Shown piece after piece: positions 12,701 to 24,939 of a DNA stretch of 64,000 nt. The position numbers and the translations under genes are program-made. The notes below the pieces were generated by a model, which worked only from the letters and a program-made list of their open reading frames with translations, ran no database searches and had not been told where the DNA came from. How positions within the stretch are numbered: the stretch's first letter is position 1; each line of letters begins with the position of its first letter. The DNA comes from Asterochloris sp. CNOR1 (lineage: Eukaryota > Chlorophyta > Trebouxiophyceae > Trebouxiales > Trebouxiaceae): assembly GCA_963969365.1 (NCBI GenBank), contig OZ017748.1, positions 3,159,001 to 3,223,000 of the forward strand, read 5' to 3'.

Positions 12701-15700
12701 GAATCCATGCAAGAGGTATGAAGTTCACCTTTGCTGCTGTGATGCAAGGCAGAGCTGGGTATGGGCACTCTGCCAGCAGCTGAGCTGGCAGGCCACAGCA
12801 AAAGATAATGCTGCACCTTGATGCAGGTGGGGCAGGACCAACAGCGGGGAGGCCCTGCACACACTGAGCCCACACAGCCCGCAAAGCTGGCCCGTGCAAG
12901 CTGCTACCTACCTGTGGGGCCACTGTGCCATGCATTTGCTGCTTGAGCCAGCGCAGCATGCAGAGCTTGCTGGCGCTCCACTCACCTGCTTGTGCAGGCC
13001 CTCCATGGCCAGCAGCCCTGCCTGAGCCTCTTGTGAGCCACGTCCTGCTGCCCGCGCTGATCGCAGCGCCTTCCCAAACTTTGCATTGAAGGCAGCCTCA
13101 TCCCCGAGGAATCCTGCTAGTCACCAACATGTATGTAGTGAAGCATGGGTAGGAGTGCACATCTTCTGCCACACACTCAAGGCCCTCCCTTGTGGGATCT
13201 CTGAGGTGGGCAGTGCTCCCACAAGACCCCGCCACTCTTGCAGGGATCAAGTCAGCCAGCCAATTGCAGGTGGACACGGAGAATGTGCCGCTGACGTGTG
13301 CTGCAGTGTCTCAGATCCAGCAGGACTTCTTCACCTGGCATGAGGAAGTCAAACAGGGCCCACAGCTCCAGAACATCATTTTGGATGGGCGTCCCACTCA
13401 GCAGAAGGCGGTGCTGCGCACGGATGCTCTTGCATGCCTGCAAGCGGGGGTTGCACCCTCAGACTGGCAGCTGGCCCAGGTGCCTGCAAAGTGTCTGGGA
13501 CTGGCAGGCTGCAGGTCTTCACCTCCCAGTAAGGGGTGGGGTACATGACATGCTGGCGACTCAGGGAGAGAGAAGTTTGTGACGCAGTCATGCAGGCTGT
13601 CACTCAGCCAGAGGGCAGGTGAGGGTGCCCCTGGCCACCCCGTCCTGCATTCCTTAAAGCAGCTGCGCAGCCCCAGTTTCTGCTGCTGTACCATCCTGAC
13701 ATTGAAACTTCCCAAGTCCCCTTTGCTGGGGGGGACTTTCAAGCGGGCCCAGCGCATCCACCTCAAGCTTGAGGCTGGTGGTACCTGTGCCAGGCATCAC
13801 ACTTGCGGCCCCATCTGAGCTGCCTTCAGCCTGGGGCAACCGGTAAAGTGCCAGATCACATCGAATGTTTAAGGCCCTACCTGAGCCACCTTGGACTTGG
13901 GGCTGCGGATCATATGCCCCTCATCCAGCACACAGTAGTCCCAGGAGCGAGCTGCCACCCACTGCACATCTGAGCGCAGCACCTGCAGGCGAGATAATAA
14001 CCCTAGCAGCTGTTGCAAAGCAAAGGTGAGCCGCCACCCACTGCCCATCTGAGCGCAGCACCTGCAGGTGAAAGCGCCCAAGCAACTTGTGCTATTGCGG
14101 GCTTTTTAGCGTGCTTGTTTTGCACAGCACGGGGTCATCACCATCCAGCAGCTGTTGCAATGCGCAAGCAAGTCTCCAAAGGTGAGCAGCCACCCACTAC
14201 AGATCTGGGCGCAGCACCTGCAGGGCACAGTGCTGGAGGCCAAGTCGGAATTCAAGCCTTGGTGCCCCCAAAGCCAGTACAGGTTCAGAGAGAACATTTG
14301 CAATGCAAGAGGGCAACTATACGCCACACAACACGCCAGTGGTCGCCTGCGTGTCACATTTTGGAGACAGGTCCCTCCTGGAGCTATATAGCTTGTTGGC
14401 AGACAGGTGCAAGCCAGCTGCAGACTGCTCACCTTGCACCCTCAAATCAGTGCATTGTGAGAAGCCATCAGCCGGCGCCCAGCGTACCCTGCGGGCAGCT
14501 CACCTCATACCCTAAGACCAGCACATTGTGGGACGCCATCAGGGGCTGCAGGGCAGCCCGCTCCCCAGGGTTCCCCTGGTACTGCAGCGGCTGCAGGAGG
14601 TCGGGGCTTACAAACTTGGAAACCTCGTGGACCCAGTGCCCCACCAGGATGGAGGGGCACACAATGACCGAGGGCTGTGGGGGGCGCCCGCCTGCGCGCT
14701 GCTCTGCCACAGAGGCTGCAGGGCAGGGTGTATCTGCAGTGGCTGCAGGCCATGGAGGAGGGACATGCAACAACAGAGCCGCTGTGGGAGGCGCTTGATT
14801 GCACATTGCACTGCCAGCACTGCTGACAGAGCATGTCTGCATCATGCTATGAGCAGGTCATGCAGGAAGACACAGAGCAGCAGGAGGTGTCAGAGGCTGC
14901 GATGCAGAGTGCATTGGCACTCATGCCCTGTGTTGACCATGCAGAGGAGGGAGGGACACATGCTCTGCTGCGGGGTTCGACATCTGCACGCTGCTCTGTC
15001 ACAGAGGCTGCAAGGCAGAGTGTGTTGGCAACAGATGCTTGAAGCAGGCCATGCAGGAAGGACACATGAGGATACAGGGCTGGCTGCATGTTGCTCTGCC
15101 TCAGAGGCTGTGAGCCAGCTCAGATCAATATTGCTGTGGTTGCCTCAAAGTGCCTTGCAGATGAGAGGGGGGTACATGTATGGCACAGGCTTTGTGATTG
15201 CGTGCAACATGGCAGCAAGCTGTGGGGGCCATTCTGTAGGAATGCCTTGCCGGCCAGGTGAGGAAGCCAAGGCATGCAATGGAGGCCAGGTGAGCAGATG
15301 GCGGGTAATGCCATACAGAAGAGGCACTAGGTGCAGGCGCTTGGCAGCACGGTGTGCAGGGTGTGCTGTGCAGAGGTGGCTTGTGCAGCACACGAAAGAG
15401 GCATGCAGCTCAAGGTTGTCAGCAGGTGCCGTGGATGTCACATCTGACAACCAGCCCAGCAGAAACAACAGAAGCAGTGAGCACACCTGCAATGATGGCA
15501 GTCGCCTGCAGCGTCTTGCCCAAGCCCATATCCTGCACCAGTGTGCAATAGGCTGTCATGCCAGAATGCGGATGCAGAGAGTAATTTGCCAGCATCTCCT
15601 ATGTTGAGTCACCGATCAGCATGCAATCAGTGGGACAATGGACAGGCCGATTCTGACCTGCCTGCATGGGTGCTGCCTGTCGGTGCAGACGCAGGCTTTA

Positions 15701-18700
15701 ATCTGAAGCTTTTCACATCTGGACGCGGCCGCAGGCAGCCTCTGCTGCACCCACATCAGGCAGCTGGCATAACCAGAGTGAGGTTGATCCCAGTCTGCTT
15801 GAGTTTCTTTGCGTGCACAGAGGTGCAGGTGACTCACATCTGCCAGGCAGCCATGCAGCCCTGTGCGTTTCAGGAACGCCAGCCAGCTAATGCCCTCCCT
15901 CTGATATGCCCTCAGGTCGCACTTCAGCTTGATGGGCAGCTCATATGCATCAGCCTGTACAGCAGGCACATTGTCATTGGTGAATGCCAATCTCTGTGCC
16001 GTGACATGCTCCTACTTTGCTGCAGGGAAGGCACAAGCCTGCTGCCCTACTGGAAGCACAGGGCTGGAGTCCACAGCGCTCGTGTGCTGCAGCGACGTGC
16101 ACACGCAGTGGGACAGACGGGCACATTCTGTGTCTGGCTGCTTTTGCAGCCGGCAGCGACAGTACAGCTCTCAGCAAGGCAGAGCTTGGGGCAGCCAGGC
16201 ATTACAGATATTGTCTGTGACAGGCGGCAATCAGTGGTGGTGCCATGTGATGCCCTGCTTACCTTGCTGTTGTTGATGAGCTGCTGCAGCAGGGCCCTGT
16301 CATGCTGCCAGGCCTGCTGCTGAGCTGTGTCCAAGCCTGGGGGCATGGGCGTGCCCTGCGCCAGCGGCAGCAGGGCCACAGCTGCTGCGAAGCAGGCGGT
16401 TGCCTGCTCCCGAACTGCAGGTACGGTTACATTGCTTAGACTGCATTGAAGACTGGAAGAGGCTGCATCATGGTGACTGAATACAGGCAGCAACGTATAC
16501 AGCAGGTACAAGTCAGAACAAGTTGGGGACAGACACCCTTCGCCTGGTGTCGTCGGGGGACAGTCACCAGCATTGGCATGTAGGCTAGACAGGTCGCAGG
16601 GGGCGAGGGAACCCAGTGCTGCAAAGCCAGGTGGGGTGTTGGCAGCTCTTGAGCTGACCTGCAGAGTCAGGATCAGACATGCGCCCCAGGAGGGGCACAG
16701 CCAGCAGCAGCATGTAGGGGACCAGGCGGACAGACAGCTGCTGCACCCAGGCCGCCGCAGCAGCTGCAGCGCCGCGTCGAGCGCTGTCCTGGGCACCCCC
16801 ATGCAGCATGGGGAGAACATGCCTGCAAGCCGGGCAGACAGGCCGCTACATCACGCCTGACTTCAGGCACGTGCGCTTTGCGGCCACAGGGCCTGCTGCT
16901 GTACAGGGCCTGAACTTGAAGTGAGCCCCTCGGGACGCCACACTACAGACTCAAATCCGGGACAGGGCATGTGGGTCTCCCTGGACGCACAGGTGCAACA
17001 TGACATGCGCTCGACAACACCGGCCCACCACCTCAGCATCTCAGGCATCACAGCACCTGGCATGCAAGTCACAGGCTTTGCAACCCCAACAGACTTGAGC
17101 ACATGGGTGCAAAAAGGACATCTGCTTTTGGGTCTTGCACCCAATCAAGGGTCACAAGGAATTGGAAAAGGGCTAGTGCAGCAACAAAGTCCACTCGGCA
17201 AAGCTGGCCCCTCACCTCAGTATCTCAGGCATCAAAGCCTCCAGGTGGGCCTCTGCCAGGGTGGCCAGGCAGGCCGCAGCTGCCTGGGAAACCCCTGCCC
17301 CTGCATGGGACAGGCACCTGCACATGTTGGGCAGCAGCTGCTGCAGGCTGCCCAGCAGCGCGGGGTGCAGCCTGGGCCCCAGGATCCGCAGCAGCTGCAG
17401 AGCTTCTGCCAGCTGCTGGGGCTGCGCTGTGGTTGCCTGCTGCAGCGGTGCCAGCAGCAGCTCTTGCAGCTTGGGCAGTGAGGTGAAGAGGGCAGGGCCC
17501 AGCACGGCAGCCATGCGGCCAAACGCGACCTCAGCTCCCTGCAGAGGCAGTGGGATGGGTGCCTCAGCAAAGGTGGGACCGATCTGCTGGCACAAGAGGG
17601 GCTGAGTGTGGCTTCCCTGAAAGATGCACAATACGCCGGAATGCTGCCCATGTCAGCATCAGGAAGCACAGCCCAGCAACAGGCACTTGGGACGCTCGTG
17701 TGATTTGTCAAGGAGAGCAGCAAGTCATGTATGCTCCACGGACTGCACTGACCTGTCGAGCAAGGCTGGCAGCGGACTCCTGCGGCGGCTCGCCATCAGG
17801 GGTCTTGCTGGCTGCAGGGGACTGAGGGGTGGGCTGCAAGTCGCTGCAAGCCATGACAGCCATGTTCCTCACCAGCCTGCAGGGGGCCCCGGGTTGGTGA
17901 GCTGTATTTGAAGCTGTTGCAAAACAGGAGGTCAGCTGCTGGCCCACAGGTCTTCACAACAGCAGTGGCCTGACTGACTGCCACAATGCAGCGAGAGAGT
18001 GTAGTCCCTGCGATCAAGCATCTGTCAAAGCACACAAATTGTGCCCTTGTATCCCTGCAGGCTAGGGGCCCAGCAATCTACTTAAGAGAAGCCTCACTTG
18101 TCATTTGGGCAAGGCTTGCGCGCAATGCAGAGTGCCACCAGTTGTGCAGTAGCTGTGCCCGCTACGTCCCGCAGCTGCGCATGCCTGGAAGTTCGAACAC
18201 CGGCCATGAGAGGCTGGATGACTGCGTTCAACTTGCTGGGCAGCATGCCAGTGGCCACAGTAGCAGCAGCCAGCGCCAGGGTGGCCTGCAACACGCATCA
18301 GACAGACACCCTTCAGCCTGAGGCAGGATGCCTCAACACTTGGCAAGGAAGAACAGCGGTTAGAGCTCATATGCATCACAGCTGCCCATGCATCTGGGGA
18401 GCAGTGTACTGTGGAGCAGTAAGCAGCCAACAAGTCTCAGCTGGACTCAGCAGGGAGAGCACACCTGTCTCCTTAGATATTGCAGCATCAGCACAGACAG
18501 CTTGCTGTCAGGCAGTCAGTCAGTCAACAGACGACCACCCGGCTAGTCGTGCCAGAGAGTGCAGGAGTGTCTGTGTGGCACCCAAGCAGGAGTGCACACG
18601 CCTCCGTGTCAGCCAAGCAGCACAACTGACCTGTGAGTGCAGGTATGTCTCTGTAGAGACCGCATCACTGGCACTGGCAGCCAGCTGCTGCAGCGCTGCA

Positions 18701-21700
18701 GCAGCAGCAGGCATTGTGGCTGCGGAAGCGATGCTCTGCGCCAAAGCAAGAGCCTGCTGCGCAGTGAGGGCCTGCGGCGCCACTGCAGGCAGCTGTGGGC
18801 AGCCTGGGAAGGCCAGACACAGTGCTGCCACATGTCCATGCATGACACTGTAGAGGAGGGCCAGTTCTGTGTATGGCTGCACAGCTCCTTGCGCGTCGAC
18901 CATGACAGGCCCTGCGGCAAGGGAGGTCAGCACTGCCTGCAGCATGGCCAGACAGCGCTGAACTCATCAGCTGTCACAGCCTCCCTGCAGTGGAGGCTGG
19001 TATTGCTGGCAGCACTAGCAGACAAGCATTAGAAGGCAGGTAGGGCACCGCTGGAGAGTGCTCCCGGGCACCCAAGTGCGCAGCGTATGCAGCAAGCGAG
19101 GCTATTTCGAGGGAGCACCCCCAAGCGGGGCTAAAACAGACACTGCAATTGCGTCTAAAATGACCAGCAATGTCAATAGATATGAAGGGCATAGGCTGCA
19201 AGTCAGCATCTCTCACGCTCGGGCCAAGACAGCATCATTACCTGCTTACCTGTTGAAGGTCTGCTGGAAGGGGAGCAGGAGCCTGATCTGCAGCTGGCCC
19301 TTTCGCAGCCTCCACCCAGGCACAGATGGTGAGCCCTGCCAGAAGGCGTCCAGTGGCTGCTGATCCAATGGCGTGCTGGTGTAGCAGGGCTGGCATGACA
19401 TCGCAGGCGCCTGTACAAACATGAGCCATGCTGATTTGGTCAATGCCTGGGGTGCTGCATTGCTGCTGGCTGCTCATGGCAGGCAACACAATCATCAAGG
19501 AGCTGCACTGGGCAAGAAGCTGCCATCTGGAGTTGTGTGTTTCCCCACTGAGGCAACATGCAAAGCAAGTTCTGTAGTTCTGAAAGAGCTACTCAGCAGA
19601 CGTCAGTGCAATGGCATGCCGATACAAACAGGATAATATCTGCCAGCTGACAACCCTTTTACGCGCAGGAGGGCGATGACCAAGTGCAAAGTCGCTCATT
19701 GGTGGGGCAATCGGCTCATGATCACAGCTATTCTGCCCTGCCGGCATGCAGAAGAGAAAGCAATCAGTTTAGCGCCAGGGCTGCTGCGCCCACCTGTGTG
19801 CATGAGGACCGCTGCCAGCTGCCCCACCGCCTGGGCAGCCGCGATGCGCATGCGTGGGACATCTTCCTGCCCCTCCCCGCCCAGAACAGGAGGCACCAGT
19901 CCAGTGACTGCACTACCATCCTTCGCCATGGAAGCCTGCTCAGGCGAGGGGATGTGCAGCATGATCCCTGCGTCATAGGCCTGCCCCTCGGGCGTGCTGG
20001 CCAGCTGAAACAGCTGAGCTGCAGCCTCCAGGGGCAGGCTTTCTGCGAGGATTGCAGGCGGGGCGGACCGCAGCAGGGTAGCCCAGGCTGACTGCGTCGC
20101 AGCCAGAACCTTGAGGCTTGCATCCAGGAGCAGATTCTGGAACAACAGGCGCAGCGCCGTTGTGCAGAGGGCAGGGGTCAGCCACTGCGCTGGCTGCCCT
20201 TGCTGGGTCAGCAGGGACTGCAGGCACTCCAGCACGCAGACCCGGACCTTGGTGACTGCATGGCGCAAAAAGGGCCAGAGGCGCGGCAGCATGGCGGCTA
20301 CGTCTGTGGGAGCGCCACCGGAGACAGGGAGGTGCCTCAGCAGCTGCATGATGCTTCCTGCAGGCACAGCACAGGCTTGATTGTGTGGCAGACACCCAGA
20401 TTGTGGGGTCGATTGCAGGCAGGCTGCAGAGATGTGTGCCATCTGGGCACAGGAACCCGGTTCTAGTGAAGGAAGGCAAGAAGCAGTATGCATTGCCTCT
20501 CTGGGCAGGTGTGTGGCTGACCTGGGAAGCCATTGCAGTGCTTAGTGGGGAGTCACATGGCTAATGGTGCAAAACAGGGCAGCCATGAGCTAAGGCCACT
20601 GCCAGATGCGTTGTTGACCTGTGGAGGGGCTGAGGTCCTCCACCTCCAGTAGCATGTCCCACAGCTGCTGGCGCAGCTGCGCCAGCAGCTCTGCAGATGC
20701 TGAAGCCAAAGGGCCTGAGATGGGGATGAGCGCCTCAGCTGCCACCGCCCTGACATCATCATTGGGGTCCTGCATAGAAGTCACAGCAGCAAAGTTGAGG
20801 GAGGTGCCACCTCGGGCTTCCTTCCCGGCAGGCTTGGCTCGGACGCAGAGGCAGTGCATTGCTGCTGCCCATTTTGCGCAGCCTGTGGTAGCACAGCATC
20901 AGACGTGCTGTCTGCTCCAATGCACACTTCACCTCTGACCCTGAGCTCGTGAGCACTCCAGTGGTGTTGGAGCGAGTGAGGGCGGCTGACGTGGCGGCTG
21001 GGGGGCCAGATTCTGCCCTGGCAGGGGTGATGTCTCCAGCATGACTCACCTTCAGACCAAGCAGGGCGGCTGGCAGAGCCTCAGGCAGCAGCTGGGGCCC
21101 CAGGTCTGCCCGGGCAGCCAGCAGGTACTTCAGGCCCAGCAGCCCGCCATGACGCACGTCCCACTGCTTCTGGTCAACAAGCTGGCGCACCTGCAAAGGG
21201 AGGCTGCTGTTGCTGTTAGGTGCAACACGTGCTGCCTCCAGCACAGGTAAGATACGTATACAGGCTGCATCACTGTGATCTGCAGTCTGCATCTACAGTG
21301 CAACCCAGGCATGGCATGTTTGACTTCAGCTGTGCATTGCAGAGGACTATTGCGGGCTGCAGGGCCCTAAGGCATGGCTGCCTTCATGCAGCATGCAGCC
21401 TTCCCATGCTGATGCTGCATAACACAGGCTGTGGAGCCTTGAGGCATGGCCTAATGCAGCACGCACTTCAGCCTGCTTGAAGAGCACTGCAGCCAGCTGC
21501 TTGAACATCAGACAGCATGTGCAGTGGGGGGCGCCCAGGACAAATGCAACATAGCATTTGCTGGGTTGTGAAGCAAGCCCTTGGTCCATAGCTCACCACG
21601 CGGAGCACTTGCAGGACCTGTCCAGGCGACATGCCTGTGGCCCCTGCCCCCAGTGCCTGCGCTGCCGTCTCTCTCACAGGGGCCACCACCTGCAGATCCA

Positions 21701-24268
21701 ACAGCAGCCGTCACAACACCTGGTATCACACTCCCAGGTGCCCTGCTGTTGCACGACTGGGCCCACAGGGTCCGGGCTTGGCCAGCAGCAAAATGGCTGC
21801 AGTACTGCATTAGGGATCATATACAGCAGTACTGTGTGACCTGCAGCCTTTGGTGCAGGTGCTGTGTAAGGCGTGAAGGTGCTATGCAGGGGAGCAGTCT
21901 AGTCAAGCATATCAGGGGTGGTGCCAAACCCAAAAGCCTGCACTGCGCTGCCCACCCCAGGCTCACCTGCTCAGAAGTGAAGTCCCCGAAACGGTCCAGG
22001 GCAAGGACGCACAGCAGCCGAACCGCGCAGTGCCTCAGGGCTTCTGCGTTGGCCCGGGCAGCCTCAGCTGCAGCCGGAGGAGTCACATGCTCCAGCTGCA
22101 TCCTGCCAGATCCCTCGCTCATGGTCCAGCCTGCAAGCATGGCAACAGGTCATGCTGCAGGGGCATGTGCCTCATCTCAGGCGCATTCATGGCCAAGGCA
22201 TGACAGTGTGTGAGTCAGCAAATGGGTGGGCTCAAGCGCTCCAGGGCTGGGGTGACTACCTGATGGCTCGGCCACCACAGGCGCTGCAATGCCTGCGCAG
22301 GCAGAGTGGCTCCGCAGAATCTCCCTCAGTCCAATTGCTGCTCCATGCCTGACCTGCCGGGCAAGACACAGAACACATTGGTCCAAAATGTGACGTGTCC
22401 TGGCTGCAGATGCCAATGTCAAGGCCCGTAGCTCTCAGCCTGCATGCTACCTCAGGCAGCACGGCAGCTGCAGCAGGGGCAAAAATGGCTTCCATCAGGA
22501 GGATGGCCACTGTAGGACTCCTGCTTCCCATCGATTCATACAGATGGAGCATGCCTTGATGGCATCGCAGCTGACCCTCAGCTCATGACTGTTCCTGATG
22601 CTCCAGATGTGTGCAAGACGCGGCACCCCAAGCAGATGAGCCAGCTTGGCAGGCCCACATGGCTGATGCCTGCTCCCAGGTTTCTCCGGACTCGCGCCAT
22701 AGGCCACCGTCATGAGGACTGCAGCTGACTGCTTACCTCCCAGAGCGGGCTCAGCACCTGCTCAGTGAGTTCCTCATACAGCTGCTGAAAGGGCCACTGC
22801 CCTGCACAGATGTTCTGCCACAGCTGCGCGTCCCGGTCTGCTGTTGTCGGCAGAGCTTCAGCATCACTGCCACCAGCAGCAGCTGCACCGCCGTTCTCAA
22901 GCTTGACCTTCTTGCTGCTGCAGGGTGCAGCAGAGAGCGCCATCCCAGAGTCCTGCTTCAGGAGAGCTTTGGCTTTGCGCTTGCGCTGGTTCTGCTCCCT
23001 GGCGCTGAGCCCTGGAAAGCAAAAACTTGGCAGCATGATGAGTCTGTAAGCAGGCATGTCCAGATGCGGCCACATGTAGCTTGCTGACTGATGCTGCCTG
23101 GCACCAAGCAGGATGTGAGAGCTCAGCTGGTTGTCGTGAGCCCTGCACGCGGGCTCATGTGGTGCAGGGCAAGAGCCGTGCAGCCACATCCCAGAAGTGG
23201 AGGCCCGCGTCACAGGCAGCGCTGCTGCAGCCCACCTTCCAGGCTGGAGAGCAGCTTGGCTGCCTCTCGCTGCTCAAAAGACCTGACTGGCTGCAGACCG
23301 CTGGGCTGCCCCTCCAGGTCTGCATCGTCCACCAGGTCAGTTGTGTCCATGAATGCGTCCATGCCTCTCAAGCCAAGTCTGCACGACAGGGCTCCAGCGC
23401 ATCTGACTGGTAGTGGCCGGCCCCTGGCACCGGCGTGTGTGACAAGCACCGCCACATGAGCCAAGCATGACAGGATTGCTCACCGCTTCTTCAGGTTTCT
23501 GCGAGAGGCTGTAAGCGTCTCAGCATAACTGCCAGTGAGCGCGGCGACGTCAAACTCCTGCAGGAAGCGCATAATACATGAGTTACAGAAGCCCTTGCAT
23601 GAAAGCATCCAGCGGCTGACATTCTCCTTGACTGGGAAGGAACAATTGTACATGAAGAGTGAGGCATGTGCATTTCCAACAAAAAACAGGCGCTTGTCAA
23701 AGTCTGAATACAGACAGATCCCCAGCAGTGGGCGTCGGCCTTGCCTGTCCGCCTGAGGCCAGCAGGGGACTGCCCTCCTTTAAGACTTGCTGTATATCAA
23801 TGGCAGGCAGAGGCTGAGGTGTCTCATCATCAAGGTGTGCAGCACATTGACCTGCCGCTGCCTGCAGAACAGCTGCATCATGGTGCTGGACGTGCTCAGC
23901 AATCAGCCCCAGGCAGTACCCAGCGGCAGTCCTGGCTTCCCAGTCCTTGTGCTGCAGAATGCCATGGACCTGCAGCAGGCCCAAAAGATCAGCTGGTGTG
24001 CATTGTGCATCATGCCGGTAGCAGAGCACAGGTAAGCCGCACCGTACGCAGCAAAGATGGGAGCTGCATGGGATGGGCCTTGCCGATGCTGGCAATCTGA
24101 TCCGCTGCTGCCTTGCGTGTTTCTGCATTGGTCCCGGCTGCAGACAGCAGGTGCAGGGTATCAAAACATCTCCAAAGCTGACATAGAGCATGGCATTGGC
24201 AGTGGTCGTTCACCCTCAAGGAGGTTGAGCAGCTTCGACAGTCGAGTGCCACCAGCTGATCCGGCCAT
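9754..24268 (-). CDS. BTAF1: BTAF1/MOT1 homologue, Snf2-family TBP-removing ATPase
   Basis: A very long, many-exon minus-strand gene. It starts at the ATG at 24268 (MAGSAGGTRLSKLLNLLEG) and continues with a MOT1-type N-terminus (ETRKAAADQIASIGKAHP), then KDWEARTAAGYCLGLIAEHV and HEAT-repeat text through about 16-24 kb, with the conserved middle region (DUF3535 area) within it. The Snf2 ATPase follows: AYQREGISWLAFL (15.7 kb), Walker A DMGLGKTLQATAIIAG in a 46-base exon 15487-15532, VIVCPSILVGHWVHEVSKF (14.6 kb), WDYCVLDEGHMIRSPKSKVA (13881-13982, DEGH box), HRLLLSGTPIQNDVLELWAL (13.4 kb), then helicase-C: VLVFAQLRSLLDIVEADVLQ (11.5 kb), LTTHVGGLGLNLTAADTVIF (10.55 kb), DRAHRLGQKRTVNVYRI (10.25 kb). 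The C-terminus is LWDEDQYTEEF. MOT1 strips TBP from DNA using ATP. Most internal exon borders are approximate; several introns hold exon-edge echoes. Confidence 0.93.
10612..11205 (-). repeat. Degenerate tandem copies of a BTAF1 exon edge inside the upstream intron
   Basis: The true exon edge (about 10612-10660, encoding QRFALVQRFNSDP) is preceded in transcript order by five diverged copies near 10726-10790, 10817-10905, 10924-11020, 11036-11145 and 11158-11205. On the plus strand each keeps parts of the pattern ttgttgaagcgctgcac, gtgatgcctgga, ctgcaggca and agcaggcgcactg. The unit is roughly 90-120 bp. The copy at 11.18 kb still translates as ALMQRFNKER. The functional copy is the one furthest downstream in the transcript. 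Confidence 0.8.
13953..14226 (-). repeat. Three copies of the BTAF1 DEGH-exon acceptor edge
   Basis: Plus-strand blocks at about 13953-13989 (real), 14031-14069 and 14188-14226 all carry a close version of acccactgcacatctgagcg followed by cagcacctgcagg. In transcript sense this is the acceptor CTGCAG followed by the start of the exon VLRSDVQWVAARSW. The real exon is 13881-13982; the other two copies lie in the preceding intron. Confidence 0.85.
14690..15120 (-). repeat. Echo array of the BTAF1 exon that encodes helicase motif Ia region
   Basis: The real exon begins near 14760 with DTPCPAASVAEQRAGG and leads into VIVCPSILVGHW. Upstream in the intron, copies near 14975-15060 (NTLCLAASVTEQRADV), 14855-14935 (NALCIAASDT) and 15075-15120 (LTASEAEQHAA) repeat it at about 100-120 bp spacing. 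They are diverged at the DNA level but still alignable by eye. Confidence 0.8.
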
Positions 24269-24939
24269 GGTTCACAACAGCGTGGTCACAAACGACAACG
24301 CATTTCAACATGTAGGTCAGGATCTTCCCTTCTTCCTACAAAGCAGTCTTGGATGTACAGAAGCCCCTTGTCACGGAACGCAGCATAATGGACAGGACAA
24401 CCTATTTAAGGCCCATGCCCGTTCATGATGCGCCTTGGACTCTAGACCTCTCTCTCTCTCTCTCAGGTCTGAAGGGAGATCGCAAGTTCCTTGGAATGCT
24501 GACTATCATGCCTTTACATGCAGAGTCAGGCTTCTGACGGGCCACGACCATTGTGATATGTCACTGAGCTTGCATCTGCTGACTGGGGGTTTGACCAAGC
24601 GAGGCCCACTTGTTCGGCTGGCAAAGGTGGTGAGGGCATTAAGCTGCTGCCTGTCAATTTGCACCACATCATCTGCTGAAATGTGTCGGAGCTGTAGGAC
24701 TGTAAGCATTCGTACATTCAACACCAGCTAACAGGTGCTGCCTCCCAATGTCAAGCACATGTGACCATATGTGAGTTTGTTCACCATTGGCTTACCATTC
24801 TCCAGAGATGCTGAGCCCTCGATGCAAGTTCTCAGTTGTACCGGGGCCATTCTGGACGTTTCCAAAAGCTGACTCAAAGCCACACACATGCAATGGGGTC
24901 TTGAAGGCACGCAGTCGTTTGCAGCAGAAGGCTTGAGCC
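24269..24939. other. Intergenic region between BTAF1 and tandem gene copy A
   Basis: No gene is seen. From about 24510 rightward the sequence matches 31325-31752, so it is the 3' flank of the duplicated unit, including the shared block near 24525-24740 (gcttctgac, ttgcatctgctgact, aggtgctgcctcc). A short CT microsatellite lies at about 24447-24465. The stretch 24269-24510 should hold the BTAF1 promoter. Confidence 0.6.

Noticed and set aside
14528-15607. A 359-codon plus-strand open frame inside BTAF1
   Set aside because: It lies antisense to BTAF1 exons and to an echo array, and its composition (Cys, Arg, His) is that of a shadow frame. No domain is visible.
16047-16820. A 257-codon minus-strand open frame in the BTAF1 middle region taken as a separate gene
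   Set aside because: It is on the BTAF1 strand and between BTAF1 exons; parts are its exons (CSLSNVTVPAVREQATACFA) and the rest is intron.
24447-24465. CT microsatellite as a regulatory pyrimidine tract
   Set aside because: It lies between genes, is short, and has no splice acceptor role that I can show.
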